From positions 434,001 through 498,000 of the forward strand of contig NZ_SOBH01000002.1 of assembly GCF_004365635.1 (NCBI RefSeq): 64,000 nucleotides of DNA, in the 5' to 3' direction. Both the position numbers and the translations under genes were made by a program. Source of the DNA: Litoreibacter halocynthiae (lineage in GTDB: Bacteria > Pseudomonadota > Alphaproteobacteria > Rhodobacterales > Rhodobacteraceae). Of the stretch, positions 46,104 to 54,875 are shown in pieces (the stretch's first letter is position 1; every line of letters begins with the position of its first letter). Below the pieces are notes generated by a model, which worked only from the letters and a program-made list of their open reading frames with translations, had not been told where the DNA came from and made no database searches.

Positions 46104-46450
46104 ATGGTCCTCCGCAAAATCTGAGCAAGGAGCCTGACGCTAGGGCACTCCCGCCCCGCACCCTATCTCGTAGATAGTGCTCCCTTACCGGAGCTTATAG
46201 CACGCTCATTTTAAAATTGCCGTCAAGCGTCGGGTATTGAAAGATAATTTTGTAAACTTATTTCCCTTATTCAGTCGAAACTTGGGGGATAAGTTGTAAA
46301 TTTAGTAAATTTATTGCCACTCCATTGACTTGCCGCAACGCAGCAGAGGCCATTTTAGCAGCCAACCTTCAGCAGTTTTCCACCACGTCGCGCACCCTAT
46401 CAGACCATAGTCGCGCGACATGTTGGCGCAAAATGACGCAGCGGAAGGAA
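46104..46450. other. acs/hss intergenic region
   Basis: A spacer of about 350 bases, AT-rich between 46200 and 46320, holding the acs promoter candidate (46198-46226) and a small inverted repeat (46163-46177). Nothing gene-like is seen in either strand. The hss terminator ends the region. Confidence 0.5.
46163..46226 (-). promoter_or_regulatory. Candidate acs promoter and operator-like repeat
   Basis: On the minus strand TTGACG (46226-46221) and GTGCTA (46203-46198) are separated by 17 bases, a plausible sigma70-type pair. CTATCT and AGATAG (46163-46177) form a perfect six-base inverted repeat with a three-base loop just downstream. The start of acs is about 60 bases further on. Confidence 0.35.
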
Positions 46451-46471
46451 GGCTGCCCAAATAGGGCAACC
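46451..46471 (-). terminator. Terminator-like hairpin of the homospermidine synthase gene
   Basis: GGTTGCCC pairs with GGGCAGCC (one G-T pair) with a five-base loop; the T tract after it (TTCCTTCC) is weak. It is nine bases past the stop. Confidence 0.55.
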
Positions 46472-46479
46472 TGCGATTC

Positions 46480-47895
46480 TCAGCTGGCGAGCACGTTGCG
46501 GAACTGCCAGGGGTCACTCTCGTCGATATCCTCGGGGAAATGCTGCCACCGGTCCTGCAAAGGCGTCCAGTCGGTGTAATGCCCCTCGACCGGCCCCAGA
46601 TACGGGCGTTGAACCTCCAGACACCGCGCATGGTCCATCTCGTCGGTCTCGACGATCCCCGCATTCGGGTTCTCCAAGGCCCAGACCATCCCCGCCAGCA
46701 CGGCCGAAGTCACCTGCATCCCCGTCGCGTTCTGATACGGCGCCAGCTTGCGCGTTTCCGCGTTGGACAGGCGCGAGCCGAACCACAGAGCGTTCTTCTC
46801 ATGGCCGTAGAGCAGCACGCCCAACTCGTCGATCCCCTCGACGATCTCATCCACATCAAGGATTTCATGCTCCACCTGTTGGCGGCCGGAGCCGAACATC
46901 TCGTGCAGCGACAGCACCGCGTCGTCACAGGGGTGGTAGGCATAATGGCAGGTCGGGCGGTACTCAGGCGCATCCGCCGCGCCGACGGTGTAGTAATCCG
47001 AGATAGACACGGCCTCGTTATGGGTCACCAGATAGCCGAATTGCGGACCCGGCGTGGGGCACCATGTATGCACGCGGGTGATCGCACCCGGACGCTCCAG
47101 CCAGATCGCCGACTGACAGCCGACGTCATAGCTATGCGCGTTCTCCGGCATCCACGTCTCATGCGTGCCCCAGCCCAATTCAGCAGGCTGGAAGCCTTCA
47201 GCGATGAAGCCTTCGACCGACCATGTGTTCACGAACACATTGCGGGGGCGCGGCAGGCGGCGGGCTTGGGTGTCCCGCTCCGCGATATGGACCCCTTTGA
47301 CACCGAGTGATTGCATCAGCTTGCCCCAGCCGTCGCGGGTGGTCGGCGCGGTCGCGTCCTTGCCGGTGTCCTGCGCCAGCATCAGCAATGCCTCTTTGAC
47401 GAACCAGCTCACCATGCCGGGGTTAGCCCCGCAGCACGACACCGCCGTCGAGCCGCCGGGGTTAGCCGCCTTCTCGTCGCGCACTTTCTGGCGCAGGGCA
47501 TAGTTGGTCCGCTCCGCGTTGCTTTCGGTCTCGAAATAGAAGCCGTCCCACGGCTCCACCACGGTGTCGATATACGGCACCTCCATCTCGCGGCAGAACT
47601 TCATCAGGTCCAGCGAGGACGTGTCCACCGACAGGTTCACCACGAAGCCGCGGCCCCGCTCCAGCATGCCCCCCAGCAAGTCGCGGTAATTCTCACGGGT
47701 CACCGCGTCTGGCACGAAGCGGATGTTGTGCTGTTTGAGGAAGTTGTGGTTGTCGGCGTTCGGCTCGATCACCACGAACTTGTCGGCGTCATACTCGAAA
47801 TGCCGCTCGATCAGCGGCCACGTACCTTTGCCGATAGAGCCGAAGCCGATCATCACGATGGGGCCGTCGATACGACCGTAGACAGGGTGGGTCAT
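46480..47895 (-). CDS. hss: Homospermidine synthase
   Basis: A 471-residue NAD-dependent enzyme. N-terminal Rossmann turn IGFGSIGKGT (17-26), then the family body with VEPWDGFYFETESNAERTNYAL and CCGANPGMVSWF. It forms homospermidine from putrescine, the main triamine of many alphaproteobacteria. It is flanked by acs upstream in the window and rpsD. Confidence 0.92.
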   Translation of the reverse strand: MTHPVYGRIDGPIVMIGFGSIGKGTWPLIERHFEYDADKFVVIEPNADNHNFLKQHNIRFVPDAVTRENYRDLLGGMLERGRGFVVNLSVDTSSLDLMKFCREMEVPYIDTVVEPWDGFYFETESNAERTNYALRQKVRDEKAANPGGSTAVSCCGANPGMVSWFVKEALLMLAQDTGKDATAPTTRDGWGKLMQSLGVKGVHIAERDTQARRLPRPRNVFVNTWSVEGFIAEGFQPAELGWGTHETWMPENAHSYDVGCQSAIWLERPGAITRVHTWCPTPGPQFGYLVTHNEAVSISDYYTVGAADAPEYRPTCHYAYHPCDDAVLSLHEMFGSGRQQVEHEILDVDEIVEGIDELGVLLYGHEKNALWFGSRLSNAETRKLAPYQNATGMQVTSAVLAGMVWALENPNAGIVETDEMDHARCLEVQRPYLGPVEGHYTDWTPLQDRWQHFPEDIDESDPWQFRNVLAS

Positions 47896-47912
47896 TTATC
47901 TTCCTCCAAAGC

Positions 47913-47938
47913 AAAAAGACCGCCCCGAGGGGCGGCCT
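47913..47938 (-). terminator. Terminator of rpsD
   Basis: On the minus strand GCCGCCCC pairs with GGGGCGGT around a TC-containing loop and TTTTT follows. It sits between the rpsD stop and the hss start. Confidence 0.9.
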
Positions 47939-47962
47939 TTGGAACTGAATGCCGCAAGAACC

Positions 47963-48583
47963 TTAGTTCTGTGCGTAGTATTCGATCACGAGGTTCGGTT
48001 CCATCATGACGGGGTAAGGCACATCGCCCAGACCCGGAGTGCGCACGAAGGTCGCTTTCATTTTGGAGTGGTCGACTTCCATGTAGTCAGGAACGTCACG
48101 CTCCGGCAGTTGCGACGCTTCGAGCACCAACGCCATTTGCTTGGACTTCTCGCGGACTTCGATTACGTCGCCTTCCTTCACACGGTAGGACGGGATGTTC
48201 ACACGCTGGCCGTTCACGGTCACGTGGCCATGGTTGACGAACTGGCGGGCTGCGAAAACGGTCGGCACAAACTTGGCGCGGTACACGACGGCGTCCAGGC
48301 GACGCTCCAGCAGGCCGATCAGGTTTTCACCGGTGTCGCCTTTAACGCGGGCAGCTTCAACGTAGGTACGCTTGAACTGCTTCTCGGTCAGGTCGCCGTA
48401 GTAGCCTTTCAGCTTCTGCTTGGCACGCAGTTGCAGACCGAAGTCGGACAGCTTGCCCTTGCGGCGCTGACCGTGCTGGCCGGGGCCATATTCACGACGG
48501 TTAACTGGGGATTTAGCGCGGCCCCAGATGTTTTCGCCCATCCGGCGGTCAATTTTGTATTTGGCAGCAGTACGTTTCGTCAC
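47963..48583 (-). CDS. rpsD: 30S ribosomal protein S4
   Basis: A 206-residue rRNA-binding assembly protein. It begins with the GTG-coded [21 protein letters not shown], as in alphaproteobacterial S4, and carries the S4 RNA-binding domain ([20 protein letters not shown], then [22 protein letters not shown]). GGAG lies eight bases before the GTG. An in-frame extension upstream is not coding-like for S4. Confidence 0.96.
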   Translation of the reverse strand: MTKRTAAKYKIDRRMGENIWGRAKSPVNRREYGPGQHGQRRKGKLSDFGLQLRAKQKLKGYYGDLTEKQFKRTYVEAARVKGDTGENLIGLLERRLDAVVYRAKFVPTVFAARQFVNHGHVTVNGQRVNIPSYRVKEGDVIEVREKSKQMALVLEASQLPERDVPDYMEVDHSKMKATFVRTPGLGDVPYPVMMEPNLVIEYYAQN

Positions 48584-49033
48584 TTGCTGATCTCCTTCTT
48601 GCATTTTCAGAAGGGCGTTGTCCTTCCCCCGGATTTTGCCGGGGTGACAGGGTTCCTCTTGCGAGGGCCACCAACACCAATGAAGAGGCGCTTTTAGACG
48701 GCTTCGGGGCAGAGTCAACAGGCTTTTGCAGCAGACCGAAAAGCACGGCATCTCACCCCATCGGCGCGGCTCGGTAATTTCCGAGGCCAGACACGCGATG
48801 CTGGCTAAAACGGGGCGCCCGGTTTCCTTCGTCCAACCATCCGCTATGCAGGACGAAGCGGGCATTCTTTGGGAGAGGCGCAGCATTCGTCCAAGGGCTG
48901 AAACCAGTTGCAAGCTGCAGAGGGCACGAACAGCCACTTGGGAAGCGTGCATCGACAGCGTCGCTATGCAATACTAACATCGGGTTCAGCATCTAGAGCT
49001 TGTTGCCGCGGATCGCTGACGTATGAGGCACCC
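48584..49033. other. Spacer between rpsD and a small membrane-protein gene
   Basis: A 450-base gap. The rpsD leader (48584-48650) contains the hairpin CCCCGG (48627-48632)/CCGGGG (48639-48644), which could serve autogenous control or termination. From about 48680 to 49000 I see only short frames on both strands and some repeated CTTCGTCC/GGACGAA words; this looks like decayed or non-coding DNA. No tRNA. Confidence 0.5.
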
Positions 49034-49246
49034 ATGAAGCTTTCCGCCCCACTTATTTGTTTTTTCACCGGCTTTCTAATTTTCTTCGTCGCGTGGATGT
49101 CAGGCTTCGGACCGCCTGATCACAACATTGGGCGCAGCATTGCCAGTGGTATTGTGCGACAAGGGTTTCAGGTTCTTGGTGGCGTGACCTGTGTTTTGGG
49201 TATAATTTGGCTCATAGTGCGCTGGTCTGACCGCCCACCGAGATGA
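49034..49246 (+). CDS. Small two-helix membrane protein, uncharacterised
   Basis: A 70-residue protein with two membrane segments (about 6-24 and 45-62) and a basic end. The chosen ATG (49034) follows GTATGAGGCACCC, with GAGG as a possible ribosome-binding site. No family is recognised. It stands alone between spacers, so coding status is likely but not sure. Confidence 0.5.
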   Translation: MKLSAPLICFFTGFLIFFVAWMSGFGPPDHNIGRSIASGIVRQGFQVLGGVTCVLGIIWLIVRWSDRPPR

Positions 49247-49405
49247 GGCTGTGACGCTCTGGATTGGCTCGGGTAGGCGTCAAGTCGCTGCTTATCGACG
49301 AAGCCGACATTCATGCGCCCCGCAGCATCTGGTTAGATGGTCTCCCCCACATATTCGTCTCATCCACGCCAAGGTTCGTTTTTCTGCTTTGGGCCAGTGC
49401 CAAGA

Positions 49406-50095
49406 TCAAGACTCGCGGGACGTACTGCCAAGCACGATATTGCTCGACGCGCCCAATCCATACCGCAGGCTTGTCCCGATCGCCACAACGCTCACCACCA
49501 ACCAAAGCCCACCCCATAGCACGGTTGCCCCGCCGAACTCGTTAGCCATCATTCGCGCGTCGGATAGCAAATGCGACCGCGCGATGGTGTCGGAGAATAT
49601 GTCGAACGGCACATAAATCATCGAGGTCAGCCCGATCACCCGCAGCACCAGATCATTGGCGCGGTGATCCAGCCATCGCGCCACCGCCAGCAACACAACT
49701 GCCAGACCGATGCAAAACAGCAAGGCAAACAGGTCGCGCAAATACAACGCTGCCACCACCAGCAGCAACAGCCCCAATCCCGCCACCACAACGCGGTCCG
49801 CCGTGCTGCGCAAGGCCGCGAACAGTAGCGCCATGCCAAGCAGCAACGACCCCAGATAGCCAGCCGTCAACGACCAGAAGCGCGAACCGCCGCGCAACTG
49901 CGCCAGCCCGCCTTGTTCCGGGGAAATGGTGATTTGCTCGATGGAGCCGCCAGTGAGGATCGCGGCCAATCCGTGGGACAGCTCATGCAGCAACACCACG
50001 ACGATTTTCAGCGGCACCATGACCGGTGTCGACCACAATGCAAATATAATGGCGACCAGCACCAGCAACTGCCAATGGCCTTTCACAAAGGCCAC
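49406..50095 (-). CDS. M50-type membrane metalloprotease
   Basis: A 229-residue protein with about six membrane segments. The zinc motif HELSH is at 37-41 in the first or second segment, as in the M50B-like family (PF13398 type). It would cut within or near the membrane. It follows the Hint gene by four bases on the same strand, so the two are probably co-transcribed. No PDZ domain is seen. Confidence 0.75.
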   Translation of the reverse strand: MAFVKGHWQLLVLVAIIFALWSTPVMVPLKIVVVLLHELSHGLAAILTGGSIEQITISPEQGGLAQLRGGSRFWSLTAGYLGSLLLGMALLFAALRSTADRVVVAGLGLLLLVVAALYLRDLFALLFCIGLAVVLLAVARWLDHRANDLVLRVIGLTSMIYVPFDIFSDTIARSHLLSDARMMANEFGGATVLWGGLWLVVSVVAIGTSLRYGLGASSNIVLGSTSRES

Positions 50096-50099
50096 GGGT

Positions 50100-51155
50100 C
50101 TACACCATGTCGTGCATCAGAATCGCAGCTTCGGAGCGGTCAAGATTGCGCCGCGCAAACGGGCCGTAGCTGTGCAAGTCGCGTTTCAAGTCGGGGAACA
50201 GGTCCAGCAATCCGGCACGTTGCCCGGCATCCACCGTCTTCAGCGTGGTATTCGCCGGATGGTAGCTTTCCGTCGCCACCCCGTTGGCCCACAGAACCTG
50301 ATGACGCGACAACAGCAGATGAATATAGGTCACCTCTTTCACGGTGTGGTCGACAAAAACCGAATTGTCGTTGATCAGGTCGGACGCCGCCACCAGCACT
50401 TCTGATTGATTGAACAAGGCTTGCGCATTGGGGCCGGAGAACAGGATACGGTGATGCGGCGAGACCAGCAAATCCTCGTCCGGCACATCTAGGTCCAGCG
50501 CCGCCGCCCGCAGGCGCACAGGGCGCAACTCGGGCATCGCATAAAGCCGCGCGCCGGACATCCGGCGACAACCGATCCACAGAATTTCTTGCGCCCCGTC
50601 ATCTTTGGTCTGCACCACGTCGCCAACATTCAGATTTTCCACATGGGCTTCGCCATCAGGCGTGCGAATGCGCGTGCCTTCGGTAAAGCAAATCACGTCA
50701 CCGCCAAAATCGCTGGAACTGCGTTGAACCGCGGGTGTGCTTGGGGCGGAGGTCACACGGTACTCGCGCCCCGCAAGCGGCACGCCATCAACACACCACC
50801 ACAACATCGTTGCCAGTTTGGAGGATCGTATCGGCACCAGCGTGAACCGCATCTCGCCATCCGACAGCACGTAGCCCTCTGGCCCTGACATCTCGTCGTC
50901 GCCAACGGTAACATCACCGCCTTCGGGTAAATCGAACTTGCGCTGCACGACGCGCGCGACACGGCGGCGCAAATCTTCGCGGCCGATCTCACCCGTTAGG
51001 ATCAATGGAGAATGCGTCCCATCCAGACGCACGGCGTCCCCGTGCCAAGACCAGACCTGACCGGTCTGAGGCAGCTGTCCCAAAGCACTTGCGGCTCCGT
51101 CCAGCTGAATTTGGTCTGACGTGAGGACATACGTGCCTGTAAAGCCCGTTTTCAT
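50100..51155 (-). CDS. Hint-domain protein (autoproteolytic type)
   Basis: A 351-residue protein. Residues 1-150 are a beta-rich region without a motif I know; the Hint domain begins with the nucleophile Cys156 in VICFTEGTRIRT and continues with LLVSPHHRILF (about 233-243) and a late SYHPAN block. Hint domains (hedgehog/intein) cut themselves. Roseobacters have many such proteins with unknown roles. A CtrA-like box is 86 bases upstream and an M50-type protease follows at once. Confidence 0.82.
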   Translation of the reverse strand: MKTGFTGTYVLTSDQIQLDGAASALGQLPQTGQVWSWHGDAVRLDGTHSPLILTGEIGREDLRRRVARVVQRKFDLPEGGDVTVGDDEMSGPEGYVLSDGEMRFTLVPIRSSKLATMLWWCVDGVPLAGREYRVTSAPSTPAVQRSSSDFGGDVICFTEGTRIRTPDGEAHVENLNVGDVVQTKDDGAQEILWIGCRRMSGARLYAMPELRPVRLRAAALDLDVPDEDLLVSPHHRILFSGPNAQALFNQSEVLVAASDLINDNSVFVDHTVKEVTYIHLLLSRHQVLWANGVATESYHPANTTLKTVDAGQRAGLLDLFPDLKRDLHSYGPFARRNLDRSEAAILMHDMV

Positions 51156-51240
51156 GTCCGTTACCTGCTCAAGTTTTTTATTTTTTTGGTCGTCTTTTTT
51201 TAAGCGGTAACACGAAAATCCGTATCTGGATAGGCTTGCG

Positions 51241-51255
51241 TTAACAATTCGTTAA
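51241..51255. promoter_or_regulatory. Candidate CtrA box upstream of the Hint gene
   Basis: TTAA (51241-51244), seven bases CAATTCG, TTAA (51252-51255): a full match to the CtrA consensus, 86 bases from the Hint gene start. The same string lies inside a near-palindromic segment GTTAACAATTCGTTAAG. Control of the Hint-M50 pair by the CtrA network is inferred. Confidence 0.45.
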
Positions 51256-51298
51256 GACGTGTAGCTCACCTGTTGCATAGAGGACTCCCTCGCAGCTG

Positions 51299-52210
51299 TC
51301 AGAATTGTATATTCACACTCAGCGCGCCGACAACCTGCCCCTCGGGCTGGCTCTCGTATTCCTCGCTCAGATAGGTCGCCCCGTAAAACAATGCCGCGCG
51401 CTGGAACTGCTGATGCACCCCCGTCCGAAACCGCGCCCGCAACTCTTTCGCAGCGATCCCTGGAGTGTCGAGGTATTTGCTATCCGCCACATACGCGACA
51501 TCGCCGCCCATAATGAAAGACAAGCCCGTCGGCCGATCCCCGTGAATGCCGGTGTAAAGCAGCCCCGTCGTGCTGTCGCGCAGCAGCAAGGCCCCAGTCC
51601 CGAAGCCGCCAAAGGTCACATCCGCACCCACCCGCGCCAGCGTTTCCGCCCCCGCCTGAAGCTCCACGAAGGGGCGCACACGGCCCGCCCCGCCAAGCGC
51701 GAACACGCGACCGGCCTCGAATGTCACGGTCGGGTAAACCGCATTGGCAACCTGAAACCCGTCCACATTCACACCGGACGAGGCGAATACCCCGTGCAGT
51801 TCGTCCTGCAACTGATCCACCTTGGTTTGCGGGCCGACAAATACCAGATCCAGCCCAAGGCTCATCTCGGTGGCACCTTTTTGGAAATGAGTATGCGCCC
51901 CGACAGACAGCGCGCCCACATACAGGCGATCCGACGCTCTGGGCGCGGCCACGTTGACAGGGGTGATCATTTCGGCGCGGAACCGGTATTCGATCAATGC
52001 CCCGAAGCTGTCAGGCCGCCGCCCCGACCATTCCGTGCCGCGCAGATGCGACACCACCAACGACGCGCTGCGCCAACGGTCCTTGTTGTCTCCGATGGCG
52101 TCATTGGTGAAAAGGCTTCCCCACCCCAAAGAGCGGTTGCCATCAGCCGACGCGCCACCGGCCACAGCCAGCAGCATCACAGTCGCCACAAGAGTACGCA
52201 GAGATTTCAT
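51299..52210 (-). CDS. LpxR-like lipid A 3'-O-deacylase family outer-membrane protein
   Basis: A 303-residue protein. Signal peptide ending near GGASADG, then FTNDAIGDNKDRWRSAS, where the Asn-Asp pair and the following region match the LpxR/DUF2219 active-site layout, followed by a beta-barrel-like pattern to the aromatic C-terminus NIQF typical of outer-membrane proteins. It would remove an acyl chain from lipid A. The ATG at 52210 has GTGAGG upstream. Enzyme activity is inferred from the family. Confidence 0.72.
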   Translation of the reverse strand: MKSLRTLVATVMLLAVAGGASADGNRSLGWGSLFTNDAIGDNKDRWRSASLVVSHLRGTEWSGRRPDSFGALIEYRFRAEMITPVNVAAPRASDRLYVGALSVGAHTHFQKGATEMSLGLDLVFVGPQTKVDQLQDELHGVFASSGVNVDGFQVANAVYPTVTFEAGRVFALGGAGRVRPFVELQAGAETLARVGADVTFGGFGTGALLLRDSTTGLLYTGIHGDRPTGLSFIMGGDVAYVADSKYLDTPGIAAKELRARFRTGVHQQFQRAALFYGATYLSEEYESQPEGQVVGALSVNIQF

Positions 52211-52291
52211 CGGGGGCCTCACGGTTATTTGCAGACGTTATCCGCAAAGCGGCCCCGTGCCACAAGACAGCGCCACGTCGCCAATCCCGCC

Positions 52292-53404
52292 CTACGGCAT
52301 CTGCGCAACACGGCTTTCCGTTCCGCGCCCACCCATATCGGTCGGGGCCACCGAGACGGACTTGATCACCGCGTAGCAACTCAGCCCCGCAGTCAGCCCC
52401 ATCGTTCTGGCGGAGCGTCGGGTGATCCGTGCCATCAACGCATCCTCGCCGGAGCGCAGCGCAACTGCCACCCCCGGCCCCTGCCCTTCATGTATCTGCG
52501 TCACCTTGCAGGGCAGGATATTCAACGCCGACAACCCGTCCGGCTTGTCTTTGGATAGGATCACATCGCTGGCACGAATGCGCACCCGCATCGCAGTTCC
52601 ATCCTCGGCTTGCACCTTCGGAAGAAACAGGCGGCCGGCGCTGGTGGCCAATACGCTCAACCCGTCGCTGGCGTCGGCCTGCGCCACGGTGACATTCAGA
52701 ATGGCCCCCGCCTCGCGCACCCCGATATCGGAAATTGCCGCCGGATCAGACAAAAGCTGCGCCAGCGCACCAGAGCGCGCCACCCGCCCGTCCCGCATCA
52801 CCACCAGATGATCTGCAAGTTGCGCCACCTCGGACATGGCGTGGCTGACATAGAAAACCGGAATGCTGGTCTTGGCGACAAGCGCTTGCAGGTAGGGCAG
52901 GAACTCCGTCTTACGCGCATCGTCCAGCGCCGCCAGCGGCTCGTCCATCAGCAACACTTTCGGCTGGCTCGTCAGCGCCCGCGCAATCGCCACGCGCTGC
53001 GCCTCGCCGCCCGACAGGTCACGCGGATACCGCTCCAACAGGTGTTCGATGCCCAGCACGGCCAATCCCCCGTCTCCCCGCGTAGAGTAAAGCTGGTTTG
53101 GCCGCCCATAGCCGATATTTTGAGCCACGCTCATATGCGGGAACAAGCGCGGCTCTTGAAACACATAGCCGATCCGGCGCTTGTGTGGCGGCACGAATAC
53201 TCCCGTCGCGCTGTTAAACAGCACCTGATCCCCAAGGCGGACATGCCCCGCGTCAGGGCGGCTCAGCCCAGCAATCGCGTTGATGATCGAGGTCTTCCCG
53301 CAGCCCGATGGCCCGAACAGCGCCGTCACCCCGCCTTCGCTCTCAAACGATGCATCCAGCGCGAAATCTCCAAGGCGCTGCGTGATCTGGACCGAAACGC
53401 TCAT
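52292..53404 (-). CDS. modC: Molybdate ABC transporter ATP-binding protein ModC
   Basis: A 370-residue ABC ATPase. Walker A GPSGCGKT (31-38), signature LSGGEAQR, Walker B VLLMDEPLAAL, and a C-terminal Mop/TOBE domain (about 295-365) that senses molybdate. It is overlapped by modB (ATGA) and belongs to modA-modB-modC. Confidence 0.94.
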   Translation of the reverse strand: MSVSVQITQRLGDFALDASFESEGGVTALFGPSGCGKTSIINAIAGLSRPDAGHVRLGDQVLFNSATGVFVPPHKRRIGYVFQEPRLFPHMSVAQNIGYGRPNQLYSTRGDGGLAVLGIEHLLERYPRDLSGGEAQRVAIARALTSQPKVLLMDEPLAALDDARKTEFLPYLQALVAKTSIPVFYVSHAMSEVAQLADHLVVMRDGRVARSGALAQLLSDPAAISDIGVREAGAILNVTVAQADASDGLSVLATSAGRLFLPKVQAEDGTAMRVRIRASDVILSKDKPDGLSALNILPCKVTQIHEGQGPGVAVALRSGEDALMARITRRSARTMGLTAGLSCYAVIKSVSVAPTDMGGRGTESRVAQMP

Positions 53405-54090
53405 GCCCGCCGCCCCGCAACTTTACGTGCGACCCATTCGGACACCGCAACCGCGCCCAGCGCTATCACCAGAGACACCAGCACCAGTTTGCCCGCTTGG
53501 CTTTCGCCGCCGGGCACTTGCAAGAACGCGTAAATGGCCGAGGGGATGGTCTGCGTCTGCCCCGGAATGGCCGCGACGAATGTAATCGTCGCGCCGAATT
53601 CGCCCATGGCCTTGGCGAAGCCCAAAACCGCGCCTGCAATCACCGACGGCAAAGCCGCGGGCAAGGTGATCGTGCGGAAAACCCGCCACGGCGTCGCACC
53701 AAGTGTGGTGGCCGCTTGCTCCAGCTTCGGATCACTCGCCTCGAAGCCAAGCCGAATTGCGCGCACCATCAAGGGAAACGCCATGATCGCCGCGGCCAGC
53801 GCAGCCCCCGTCCAGCGGAAGGCGAACACGATGCCAAGGTTGCTGAGGAAGCCGCCCACCGCGCCTTGCGTGCCGAAGGTCAGCAACAACAGATAGCCGG
53901 TGACCACGGGAGGCAGCACCAGCGGCAGCAACACCAGCGCGTTCAACACGCCCTTGCCCACAAACTCACGCCGCGCCAGCAGATGCGCCACCCAGATCGC
54001 CAATGGCAGGATCGCCAGCGTCGCCACAATGGACACCCGCAGCGACAACCCAACCGCGGCCCATTCCTCTGGTCCCAAGCCAAGCATCAA
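53401..54090 (-). CDS. modB: Molybdate ABC transporter permease ModB
   Basis: A 229-residue permease with about five membrane segments. The conserved cytoplasmic EAA-type loop (EQAATTLGATPWRVFRTITLP) is visible near 125-145. It overlaps modC and modA by four bases at each side, so the three are translationally coupled. Confidence 0.94.
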   Translation of the reverse strand: MMLGLGPEEWAAVGLSLRVSIVATLAILPLAIWVAHLLARREFVGKGVLNALVLLPLVLPPVVTGYLLLLTFGTQGAVGGFLSNLGIVFAFRWTGAALAAAIMAFPLMVRAIRLGFEASDPKLEQAATTLGATPWRVFRTITLPAALPSVIAGAVLGFAKAMGEFGATITFVAAIPGQTQTIPSAIYAFLQVPGGESQAGKLVLVSLVIALGAVAVSEWVARKVAGRRA

Positions 54091-54791
54091 GGCACCCCGA
54101 ACCCGTGGGCCGAATAAATCGTGCGCGCCGTATCGCTTTGCAGCGCCTCCATCACAGCCTCCGCCTCCGGCTTCGCGCTGGCCGTCAGCGCCACGGGGTA
54201 GCGGATCGGCAGGTCCGGCAATTCAGGCAAGGCGTGGATCACATGCACCGCAGGCTCCGCAGCCGCATCACTTGCGTAAACCACCGCGAACGGCACCTCG
54301 CCACGGGCAACCAAGGCCAGCGCCGCACGGGCGCTGTCGGTTTCAACCAGACGAGGGGCGATGGTGTTCCAGTGGCCCGCGCGTTCCAGATAGGCTTTCG
54401 CGTAAATCCCCACCGGCACCGTGGCGGCCAGCCCCGTCGCGACGCGGCCATCGCTTGCCAACATGTCCTCGAAGGGCACTGCCTCATGGCCGACGATCAC
54501 CAGCGCGTTCGACAACAGCTCCAAGCGGCTCTCGGGCCGGATCGCGCCCGCGTCCCGCGCTGCGTCCATCCACACCTCGTTGGCCGAGAAGAAGATATCC
54601 GCCGGTGCGCCTTGCATGATCTGCCGCGCCAGCAGCCCGCTGCCACCGTAGGAGATGCGAACGGGCAGGCCCTTCGTTACCTCGTCCAGAGCCGTCTTCA
54701 GACTAGACGCGGCGAAGATCACCACGTCCTCCGCCCGCACGGGCAGCGCGGCAAGGCAAAACGCCAAGGCTATGAAAACACGACGGATCAT
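54087..54791 (-). CDS. modA: Molybdate-binding periplasmic protein ModA
   Basis: A 234-residue solute-binding protein. Signal peptide to about residue 21 (ALPVRAEDVV), then the family motifs VIFAASSLKTALDEV, ISYGGSGLLARQI and GAPADIFFSANEVWMD. It is slightly shorter than typical ModA. The ATG at 54791 gives the normal signal; an open frame continues upstream without biological sense. Divergent from the threonine dehydratase-like gene. Confidence 0.93.
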   Translation of the reverse strand: MIRRVFIALAFCLAALPVRAEDVVIFAASSLKTALDEVTKGLPVRISYGGSGLLARQIMQGAPADIFFSANEVWMDAARDAGAIRPESRLELLSNALVIVGHEAVPFEDMLASDGRVATGLAATVPVGIYAKAYLERAGHWNTIAPRLVETDSARAALALVARGEVPFAVVYASDAAAEPAVHVIHALPELPDLPIRYPVALTASAKPEAEAVMEALQSDTARTIYSAHGFGVP

Positions 54792-54875
54792 GGCCGCCGA
54801 TTGTGGGCAATGCGCGCGCGGGCGCAAGGCCAAATGCTTCTTGCAGCGGCGCATAAGCGCGTTAGGCTGCGCCCT

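Noticed and set aside
51305-52558. Long plus-strand open frame over the LpxR-like gene
   Set aside because: It is antisense to an intact gene with a signal peptide and shows Arg/His-rich, non-protein-like composition.
54003-54875. Long upstream extension of the threonine dehydratase-like frame
   Set aside because: It is antisense to modA; the family's N-terminus begins at the ATG at 54876.
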